A stretch of DNA of 5,266 nucleotides. Source: an uncultured Gammaproteobacteria bacterium (GTDB lineage Bacteria > Pseudomonadota > Gammaproteobacteria > UBA9214). Below are positions 1-4,900 of this stretch, piece after piece. The stretch spans positions 1-5,266 of the forward strand of contig CAJQOV010000037.1 of NCBI GenBank assembly GCA_905480065.1, written 5' to 3'. Numbering within the stretch: the stretch's first letter is position 1; each line of letters starts with the position of its first letter. The position numbers and the translations under genes were made by a program. The notes beneath the pieces were generated by a model. It was given only the letters and a program-made list of their open reading frames with translations, ran no database searches and was not told the DNA's origin.

Positions 1-519
1 ATCCTGCATTTCAACCCGGATTTGTCTGCTGCGGACATCGATGACATCGGCCATGCACGAGAAATTGCCGAGCGTCTGAAAATCCCGCTCAAGGCCGGCT
101 ATGGTCTGGGCAAGATTCAGATTGAAATTTTCGAGAAAACGGTGGAAGGCCGGCTGGATGATCCAACCTTTATCACTGCGTATCCGACCGAGGTGTCACC
201 GCTGGCACGGCGCAGTGATGCCGACCCGTTTGTGACCGACCGGTTTGAATTTTTCGTTGGTGGGCGCGAGATCGCAAACGGGTTTTCCGAGCTGAATGAT
301 GCCGAGGACCAGGCGGAACGCTTCCGCCAGCAGGTGGCGGACAAGGAGGCCGGTGATCTCGAGGCAATGCATTTCGATGCCGACTACATCCGGGCGCTGG
401 AACATGGTATGCCGCCAACAGCCGGCGAGGGCATCGGTATTGACCGGCTGGTCATGCTGTTCACCGACTCTGCATCCATCCGCGACGTTCTGCTGTTTCC
501 GCACATGCGTCCCGAGTAA
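1..519 (+). CDS. lysS: Lysyl-tRNA synthetase, class II (C-terminal part)
   Basis: Cytoplasmic enzyme that charges tRNA-Lys with lysine using ATP. The reading frame is open from base 1, so the true start lies outside the window; 172 residues plus a TAA stop are visible, about the last third of a roughly 500-residue family protein. Seen: the class II catalytic core. FITAYPTEVSPLAR lies at visible residues 58-71, FEFFVGGREIANGFSELND at 82-100 (lysine-pocket region), and motif 3, GEGIGIDRLVMLF with the ATP-binding arginine, at 142-154. The C-terminal ending RDVLLFPHMRPE is typical of bacterial LysRS. A TTG at 22-24 is internal, not a start, because recognisable LysRS sequence precedes it. The gene ends 23 nt before the DUF502 gene on the same strand, suggesting cotranscription. 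Identification is very secure; lysS versus a paralogue such as lysU cannot be separated here. Confidence 0.97.
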   Translation: MLHFNPDLSAADIDDIGHAREIAERLKIPLKAGYGLGKIQIEIFEKTVEGRLDDPTFITAYPTEVSPLARRSDADPFVTDRFEFFVGGREIANGFSELNDAEDQAERFRQQVADKEAGDLEAMHFDADYIRALEHGMPPTAGEGIGIDRLVMLFTDSASIRDVLLFPHMRPE

Positions 520-533
520 GCTGTTTCATCCGC

Positions 534-538
534 GGTGA
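534..538 (+). promoter_or_regulatory. Ribosome binding site of the DUF502 gene
   Basis: GGTGA sits four bases before the ATG at 543. It matches the 3' half of the AGGAGGTGA complement of the 16S rRNA tail, and the register is suitable for that half-site. It supports the ATG at 543 as start. The gap between lysS and this gene is too short to hold an obvious separate promoter or terminator. Confidence 0.55.
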
Positions 539-542
539 CAAC

Positions 543-1160
543 ATGGAAAAACTGAACAATTTTCTGAAGACTTCCTTGCTTGGTGGCGTGGTGGTGATCC
601 TGCCAGTGGCAATCCTGGCGTCGGTATCGGCATGGGTATTTCAGCTCATCTCCGGTTTTATCGCGCCGCTGACACGACTGTTGATCAAGGACTCGCAGCT
701 CAATGTATTTGCGGCGGACGTCGTTGTCATCGTATTGATCGTGGCGGCCTGTTTTTCTGTCGGTGTGCTGGTACGGACCCGGCTCGGCGGGTTTCTCTAC
801 CGGCAGCTGGAGACCCGCATCCTCAAGCTGGCTCCCGGTTATTCGATGATCAAGCAGACCGTGATGCAGCTGTTCGGCAATCGCAAGGACTCGCCGTTTT
901 CCTCGGTTGCAGTGGCCAGGATTTTTGGCAATGAAACGCGCGTGACGGCTTTTATCACCGACACCCATACCGATGGCAGCTACACGCTGTTTGTACCAAC
1001 CGGGCCGAATCCGACCTCAGGGTTGATCTATCACGTGGAAGGGAAGTATGTGCAGCCGGTGGATGTTTCGGTGCAGGATGCCATGCGCTCGATAATCAGT
1101 TGCGGTGCCGGCTCGGCAAAGCTGTTGAAGGATGTTCCTGCAATTCGTTCCGGGCCGTGA
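543..1160 (+). CDS. DUF502 family inner-membrane protein
   Basis: A 205-residue protein of the DUF502 family, whose biochemical role is not established. Seen: a short N-terminal leader (MEKLNNFLKT), a hydrophobic helix at about residues 12-36 starting with SLLGGVVVILP, a second helix at about 58-78, and a conserved soluble C-terminal part. Family hallmarks are LAPGYSMIKQTVMQLFG (96-112), TLFVPTGPNPTSG (148-160) and the C-terminal SVQDAMRSIISCG (176-188). The length fits the family. The protein probably sits in the inner membrane with two spans; topology was not computed. It lies 23 nt downstream of lysS with a plausible ribosome binding site, so it probably shares that transcript. It converges on mltD with 6 nt between the stops. 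The family assignment is firm; no specific function is claimed. Confidence 0.93.
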   Translation: MEKLNNFLKTSLLGGVVVILPVAILASVSAWVFQLISGFIAPLTRLLIKDSQLNVFAADVVVIVLIVAACFSVGVLVRTRLGGFLYRQLETRILKLAPGYSMIKQTVMQLFGNRKDSPFSSVAVARIFGNETRVTAFITDTHTDGSYTLFVPTGPNPTSGLIYHVEGKYVQPVDVSVQDAMRSIISCGAGSAKLLKDVPAIRSGP

Positions 1161-1166
1161 GGCTGA

Positions 1167-2753
1167 TCAGTTCTGTGCCAGGTCGATCACGCTGATATGC
1201 AGCTCAAGGCGCTGACCTGGCTGCAGGTGCTTTGTCTTCGACAGGTTGTTCCAGCGCCGCAATTGCTCGATGCTGACAGCGTATTTCCTGGCGATTACAG
1301 ACAGTGAGTCACCACGCTTGACCGTGTAATAGATGGTGCGGATGTGTTTGTTCCCCGCCAGTACGGTATTGCTTGCGGGAATGTGCAGCCGTTGTCCTGG
1401 CTTGATCAGGTCGTTGTTTGCCAGTTTGTTCGACTCGCGCAGGTGCTTGACGCTAACGGCGTACTTGCGCGCGATGTTCCAGAGATTTTCTCCACCCTGC
1501 ACGGTATGGATGATCTCCGCGGCGGGAGATCTCTTGCCGACTTTCTGTTGCGGGAGAATGGCGAGCTGGTTGGGTGCAGTGGTTGCTGTGGACACCAGCA
1601 GGTCCTGACCGGGTTTGATGAGGCTGCCCTTGATATTGTTGGACTGTTGCAGCGCGTTTATCGTGACCTTGTAGCGTGTGGCGATCCCGGACAGTGTCTC
1701 GCCTTGCGTCACCGTGTGAAGCGTGCTGTGCGTGCGCTGTTCATCCGGCAGGTTGCCCAGGTTATCGACGAAGGTGCCCAGCTTGTCGACCGGGATGGCG
1801 AGCTGGTGTGGTCCGTCGGGATGTGTCGAGAGGCGATTGAAGCCAGGATTCAGTAGCAGCAATTCCCCCGTTTCCATGCCAGCCAGCCCGGCAGCGATAC
1901 CGAGATCAATCTGTCCGTCGACATCTACCATGGTAAACGCCGGCGTCGGTTCGATGGGGGCCAGGCTCACGCCGTAGCGCCCCGGATGGCGTACGATCTC
2001 GCGGATGGCCAGCAGGCGTGGCACGTAATCCCTGGTTTCGCGTGGCAGGCCGAGGTGCCAGAAGTCCGTTGCCTTGCCTGCTTTCCGGTTGCGCTCGATG
2101 GCAGCCTGAACGGTACCACCGCCGGCGTTGTAGGCAGCGAGAGCCAGCAACCAGTCGCCGCCGAATTCCTCATGCAGGGCGCCGAGATGATCGAGTGCCG
2201 CCCGGGTCGAGGCCACCACGTCACGTCTGCCGTCATACCACCAGTCCTGCTCCAGTCCGTACTGCTTTCCGGTACCCGGTATGAACTGCCACAGTCCGGC
2301 GGCGCGTCCGTGCGAGTAGGCGAACGGGTCGTAGCCGCTTTCCACGAACGGCAGCAATGCGAGGCTGGTCGGGTATCCGCGTTGTTCAACCTCGGCAAGG
2401 ATAAATGCCATGTAAGGCGCGGCCCGCCTGAAAACTTTTTCAACCTGCGCAGGATTCCTGGTGTAGGCGGTGATCTGCCGGCTTACCTGGGGACGACTTG
2501 CATCATTCAGGGTGAAGCCGCTGCGCATTTGCTGCCAAAAGTCGCTGGTTGCGGAAGAATCGCCCGCAGGGACGGAAGGATTCTGTTGCGCGACGCTGAC
2601 GGTTCCTGTCCTGAAAGCAGACGGGCCCATCTCCTCCTCATGCCCGTCTGCGCGCTGGTTCCGGTCGGCGAACTGCGTGCCATTCGGTAACGAGGCGCAT
2701 CCCGCGAGGAGCAGGGCAGTGAGAACAGGAATCGTCGTGCGCAGGTAAGTCAT
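1167..2753 (-). CDS. mltD: Membrane-bound lytic murein transglycosylase D, three LysM repeats
   Basis: Cleaves the MurNAc-GlcNAc bond of peptidoglycan, forming 1,6-anhydroMurNAc ends; expected in the periplasm, lipid-anchored. The protein has 528 residues. Seen: a lipoprotein signal peptide (MTYLRTTIPVLTALLLAGC) with lipobox LLAGC and acylated Cys19; a linker rich in polar residues; a family 1 SLT domain at about 110-225 with catalytic Glu138 in PFVESGYDP, GLWQFIPGTGKQYG at 153-166 and LALAAYNAGGGTV at 203-215; then three LysM domains at about 345-388, 414-459 and 474-520, each starting like HTV..GE.L and ending KPGQ.L or QPGQ.L. E. coli MltD is about 450 residues with two LysM domains, so this one has an extra repeat. 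The ATG at 2753-2751 is chosen because it directly precedes the signal peptide; the Shine-Dalgarno sequence before it is weak. The gene is divergent from yafS, and the usual neighbour gloB is absent. Residue after the Cys is Ala, so no Asp2-type inner-membrane retention signal is seen. Confidence 0.95.
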   Translation of the reverse strand: MTYLRTTIPVLTALLLAGCASLPNGTQFADRNQRADGHEEEMGPSAFRTGTVSVAQQNPSVPAGDSSATSDFWQQMRSGFTLNDASRPQVSRQITAYTRNPAQVEKVFRRAAPYMAFILAEVEQRGYPTSLALLPFVESGYDPFAYSHGRAAGLWQFIPGTGKQYGLEQDWWYDGRRDVVASTRAALDHLGALHEEFGGDWLLALAAYNAGGGTVQAAIERNRKAGKATDFWHLGLPRETRDYVPRLLAIREIVRHPGRYGVSLAPIEPTPAFTMVDVDGQIDLGIAAGLAGMETGELLLLNPGFNRLSTHPDGPHQLAIPVDKLGTFVDNLGNLPDEQRTHSTLHTVTQGETLSGIATRYKVTINALQQSNNIKGSLIKPGQDLLVSTATTAPNQLAILPQQKVGKRSPAAEIIHTVQGGENLWNIARKYAVSVKHLRESNKLANNDLIKPGQRLHIPASNTVLAGNKHIRTIYYTVKRGDSLSVIARKYAVSIEQLRRWNNLSKTKHLQPGQRLELHISVIDLAQN

Positions 2754-2773
2754 GACTTTACGGTATCGACGCT

Positions 2774-2779
2774 GTTAGA
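2774..2779 (-). promoter_or_regulatory. Possible -10 element of mltD
   Basis: On the minus strand the hexamer is TCTAAC, 4 of 6 matches to TATAAT. It would place the transcript start near 2767, about 14 nt before the mltD ATG. No good -35 hexamer is seen 17 bases upstream; the CRP-type palindrome lies close to where one would be, as in class II activated promoters. This is a weak match on its own and depends on that site. Confidence 0.25.
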
Positions 2780-2799
2780 AACGGTCTTGAGGCGGTTAA

Positions 2800-2815
2800 T
2801 GTGACGCGAGTCACT
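2800..2815. promoter_or_regulatory. CRP-type palindromic operator candidate
   Basis: TGTGACGCGAGTCACT matches the CRP/Vfr-family consensus TGTGA-N6-TCACA at 9 of 10 defined bases, and the core GTGAC-N4-GTCAC is a perfect inverted repeat. The site is in the non-coding gap between divergent mltD and yafS. Its centre (2807.5) lies about 40 bases upstream of the start predicted from a TCTAAC -10-like hexamer on the minus strand (2779-2774). That is within one base of class II CRP activator geometry for mltD. Inference only: the presence of a CRP-type regulator in this organism cannot be seen here. Confidence 0.45.
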
Positions 2816-2821
2816 TCAGAC

Positions 2822-2871
2822 ATCCCGGTTGCATGACGGTGTGCGCATGAGGTAACGGGATACGGTTTTTT
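2822..2871 (+). terminator. Terminator-like nested hairpin with T6 tract in the divergent gap
   Basis: The outer arms 2822-2830 (ATCCCGGTT) and 2854-2861 (AACGGGAT) pair over 8 bp with one bulged G. An inner stem pairs CATG at 2832-2835 with CATG at 2846-2849, plus CG at 2837-2838 with CG at 2844-2845 around a bulged A. Four bases after the outer stem comes a run of six T (2866-2871). On the plus strand this resembles an intrinsic terminator or leader attenuator, but the T run does not follow the stem directly, and no plus-strand gene ends just upstream. It could end a small leader RNA or antisense transcription, or be chance. No folding energy was computed. Confidence 0.3.
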
Positions 2872-2877
2872 CGTATG

Positions 2878-2908
2878 CTGACAGTCCTTGCCGGGCAGGT
2901 CAAATACT
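2878..2908 (+). promoter_or_regulatory. Weak sigma-70-like promoter candidate for yafS-rnhA-dnaQ
   Basis: CTGACA (2878-2883) matches the -35 consensus at 5 of 6 bases. It is followed after 19 bases by AATACT (2903-2908), 4 of 6 to the -10 consensus. The predicted start, near 2915, would give a transcript beginning just before the leader ORF at 2928. The spacer is longer than optimal. A competing -10-like TATGAT at 2954-2959 lacks a -35 partner and would give an almost leaderless yafS message. One promoter for the three-gene operon must lie in this gap or within upstream sequence; which is used is uncertain. Confidence 0.3.
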
Positions 2909-2927
2909 TTTGCCAGGTGTGGTTTTT

Positions 2928-2972
2928 ATGACGCGCAGAGCACTAATGTGCGGTATGATTTCGCTGCAATGA
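2928..2972 (+). CDS. Possible 14-codon leader peptide overlapping the yafS start
   Basis: ATG at 2928 opens a 14-codon frame (MTRRALMCGMISLQ) ending at TGA 2970-2972, which overlaps the yafS ATG (2969-2971) as ATGA. AGGTG at 2915-2919 lies 8 bases before it, a reasonable Shine-Dalgarno sequence, whereas yafS itself has no visible one. This arrangement would allow translational coupling of yafS to the leader. The peptide has no run of repeated amino acids of the kind used in attenuation. It is too short for coding statistics and may be coincidental. Confidence 0.3.
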   Translation: MTRRALMCGMISLQ

Positions 2973-3733
2973 ATCAGGAAATACCCGCAACGGAACGTGC
3001 GATAGCGCTGCAGTCCTGGTACCAGCGACCGTTGGGACGTGCGCTCGCCGAGGCTGAACAGGCTGCACTTGCCAGCCAGTTACCGAACCTGTTTGGCTAT
3101 CATCTGGTCGTTATCGACCCGCCCTGGGGGACATGCTGCCTGGATGACAGTCGCATTGCCCATCACGTCATCCAGAGCGCGGCACCATCCATGTTGCCGT
3201 GCGCCGGGCTTGCCGCGGATACCGATCACTGGCCAATCCAGACCGACTCGGTTGACGCGGTCATCCTGCCGCATACCCTCGAGTTGTCCACCAATCCACA
3301 CCAGGTGCTGCGCGAGGCGGACCGCAGCCTGGTTCCGGATGGACACCTGGTGATTATTGGCTTCAACCCGTTCAGCCTGTGGGGCGCCCGCCAGTTACTG
3401 TCGCGACGTGATGACCGGCTACCCTGGAGCGCACGTTTCCGGAGCCAGCATCGCATCAGGGACTGGCTCGGTCTGCTCGGGTTCGATACCCTGCACAGCC
3501 ATTATCTGTTCCAGCGCCCACCGGTACAAAGTGAGCGAATCCTGCGTAAATTACAGTTCATGGAACCCGAAGCCGGCACCGGCCTGCTGCTGTTGTCCGC
3601 CTGTTACATCATGCTGGCGCGCAAGCGCAGTATCATTATGACCCCGTTACGTGAAGCACAGCGTACGCGCAAGCGGCTGTTCCCGGTCGGTATACCCAGC
3701 TCGACGCAAGGCAATGTCCGCAGAGTCCGCTGA
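2969..3733 (+). CDS. yafS: YafS-type class I SAM-dependent methyltransferase
   Basis: A 254-residue cytoplasmic protein resembling E. coli YafS, a predicted methyltransferase of unknown substrate. Seen: the N-terminal YQRPLGRALAEAEQ and LFGYHLVVID (41-50); an acidic-loop and strand segment with DHWPIQTDSVDAVILPHTLE (86-105); HQVLREADRSLVPDGHLVII (111-130) followed by GFNPFSLWGARQL (131-143); and ARKRSIIMTPLR near the C-terminus (217-228). These align in order with E. coli YafS (LREADRVL.DDGWLVISGFNP, then ARKRTIPLT). The glycine-rich motif I is poorly conserved, as it is in YafS itself. The ATG at 2969 is chosen because it puts the FGYH motif at about residue 41, as in E. coli; the same frame is open further up to a TTG at 2888, but that extension looks unrelated. 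Its last 20 nt overlap rnhA. Family assignment is good; the reaction is unknown. Confidence 0.88.
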   Translation: MNQEIPATERAIALQSWYQRPLGRALAEAEQAALASQLPNLFGYHLVVIDPPWGTCCLDDSRIAHHVIQSAAPSMLPCAGLAADTDHWPIQTDSVDAVILPHTLELSTNPHQVLREADRSLVPDGHLVIIGFNPFSLWGARQLLSRRDDRLPWSARFRSQHRIRDWLGLLGFDTLHSHYLFQRPPVQSERILRKLQFMEPEAGTGLLLLSACYIMLARKRSIIMTPLREAQRTRKRLFPVGIPSSTQGNVRRVR

Positions 3734-4166
3734 AACGGAAATCTTCACCGATGGCGCCTGCCGGGGTAACCCGGGGCCGGGCGGGTGGGGGGTGTTGCTG
3801 CGCCACAATGGCCAGGAGAAAACCCTGTACGGTGCCGAGCCGCTGACAACCAATAACCGGATGGAACTGATGGCGGCGATTCGCGCGCTGGAAAGCCTGA
3901 AGCGTCCGTGCCGGGTACGGCTGGTAACGGACTCGCAGTATGTACAGAAAGGGATTCAGGAGTGGCTTGCCGGCTGGAAACAGCGCGGCTGGAAGACATC
4001 GGCACGCAAGCCGGTCAAGAATGTTGATCTCTGGCAACGGCTGGACTTGGCGGCGAATGGCCATCAAATCCGCTGGCACTGGGTCAGGGGACATAGCGGG
4101 CATCCGGAAAACGAACTGGTCGATGCGCTGGCAAATCGCGCGATCGATGAATTGCTGCGGAAATAA
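3714..4166 (+). CDS. rnhA: Ribonuclease HI
   Basis: Cytoplasmic endonuclease that cuts the RNA strand of RNA:DNA hybrids, removing R-loops and primer RNA. The protein has 150 residues, near the 155 of E. coli. All catalytic residues are present: Asp13 in FTDGACRGNPGPGGWG, Glu51 in NNRMELMAAI, Asp73 in TDSQYV, His127 in RGHSGHPEN and Asp137 in ELVDALA. These correspond to E. coli D10, E48, D70, H124 and D134 with a constant offset of three. The basic handle region (WKQRGWKTSARKPVKNVDLWQRL, 88-110) is intact. The ATG at 3714 is chosen because it leaves ten residues before FTDG, close to the E. coli length, and has AAGG just upstream; a GTG at 3651 would lie deep inside yafS. It overlaps the end of yafS by 20 nt and precedes dnaQ by 8 nt, so the three genes are probably cotranscribed. 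E. coli instead has rnhA and dnaQ divergent. Confidence 0.97.
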   Translation: MSAESAETEIFTDGACRGNPGPGGWGVLLRHNGQEKTLYGAEPLTTNNRMELMAAIRALESLKRPCRVRLVTDSQYVQKGIQEWLAGWKQRGWKTSARKPVKNVDLWQRLDLAANGHQIRWHWVRGHSGHPENELVDALANRAIDELLRK

Positions 4167-4174
4167 GCAAAGTT

Positions 4175-4882
4175 ATGCGCCAGATTATACTCGATACCGA
4201 AACCACCGGCCTGGAACCGGCCGATGGTCACCGTATTATTGAAATCGGCTGTGTGGAGGTTGTGGATCGCCGGGTGACCGGCAACACCTATCACCAGTAT
4301 ATCCAGCCGGATCGCACCATCGATCCGGGCGCCATCGAAGTGCACGGGATTACCAACGAGTCACTGGCGGACAAGCCACGGTTTGCGGATATCGTTGCGG
4401 AATTCGTCGATTTCATACGCGATGCAGAGCTGGTAATTCACAATGCACCGTTTGATGTCGGCTTTATCAACCACGAATTCGGATTACTCAAGGATACTCC
4501 GGGTACGCTGGATCGATTTTGCACGGTACTGGATACGCTGACACTGGCGCGCCGCATGCATCCGGGGCAGCGCAACAGCCTTGATGCCTTGTGCCGGCGC
4601 TACCAAATCGATAATTCACAGCGCGAATTACACGGTGCCTTGCTGGACGCCGAGATTCTGGCTGATGTGTATCTGGCGATGACCGGTGGCCAGGTCAGCC
4701 TGTCTCTCGATGCCGCCAGCAGCGCTCGCAGGGAAGGTACCGAGCAGTCCATTCGTCGCTTGCCTGGTGATCGTGCAGCGCTAAAGGTGATTCATGCGAC
4801 CCCTGAGGAACTTGCCGTGCACGAGCTTCGCCTTGATTCGATTGACAGCAAGTCGGATGGCGGCGCCGTGTGGAGACGCTGA
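4175..4882 (+). CDS. dnaQ: DNA polymerase III epsilon subunit, 3'-5' proofreading exonuclease
   Basis: The proofreading subunit of the replicative polymerase III core, which removes mispaired 3' nucleotides and binds the alpha and theta subunits. The protein has 235 residues against 243 in E. coli. Seen: the DEDDh exonuclease fold, with Asp7 and Glu9 in LDTETTGLEP (ExoI), Asp94 in IHNAPFDVGFINHEF (ExoII), and His153 and Asp158 in ELHGALLDAEILADVYL (ExoIII). Right after it, GGQVSLSLDAAS carries a beta-clamp-binding motif (QVSLSL, 173-178) where E. coli has QTSMAF. A flexible linker and a C-terminal tail ending ELRLDSIDSKSDGGAVWRR would contact alpha. The start 8 nt after the rnhA stop is the natural one, since DTETTG begins at residue 7. 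No strong Shine-Dalgarno sequence is visible, so coupling to rnhA is plausible. The stop lies 18 nt from the converging nhaD remnant, with no clear terminator between. Confidence 0.96.
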   Translation: MRQIILDTETTGLEPADGHRIIEIGCVEVVDRRVTGNTYHQYIQPDRTIDPGAIEVHGITNESLADKPRFADIVAEFVDFIRDAELVIHNAPFDVGFINHEFGLLKDTPGTLDRFCTVLDTLTLARRMHPGQRNSLDALCRRYQIDNSQRELHGALLDAEILADVYLAMTGGQVSLSLDAASSARREGTEQSIRRLPGDRAALKVIHATPEELAVHELRLDSIDSKSDGGAVWRR

Positions 4883-4900
4883 CACGGGCAGCAGGGGAAG

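Noticed and set aside
384..968. 194-codon minus-strand open frame across the lysS/DUF502 junction
   Set aside because: It lies antisense to two clearly conserved genes, its composition is rich in His, Arg and Gln as expected of a shadow frame, and no family is recognised.
1215..1228. ACCTG-GCTG-CAGGT mini-hairpin as a terminator
   Set aside because: Only five base pairs, no T run, and it encodes the conserved PGQ of a LysM repeat, so it is likely coincidental.
1344..2690. Long plus-strand open frames across the mltD region (for example 1344-1856 and 1986-2690)
   Set aside because: They are antisense shadows of mltD with no recognisable domain, whereas the minus strand has a complete lipoprotein, SLT and LysM architecture.
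2888..2968. 27-codon N-terminal extension of the YafS-like protein from a TTG at 2888
   Set aside because: The extension lacks a ribosome site and family similarity, overlaps the likely promoter region, and the ATG at 2969 gives the same N-terminal spacing as E. coli YafS.
3116..3130. DPPW motif in the YafS-like protein suggesting an adenine-N6 methyltransferase
   Set aside because: It sits on the motif I strand near the N-terminus with no surrounding adenine-methylase features; the rest aligns with YafS, so the resemblance is coincidental.
3651..3713. Upstream GTG start for rnhA
   Set aside because: It would add 21 residues encoded within yafS that have no RNase HI counterpart; the ATG at 3714 gives the normal length.
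4883..4900. Terminator between dnaQ and the nhaD remnant
   Set aside because: The 18-nt gap has no inverted repeat or T run that I can see.
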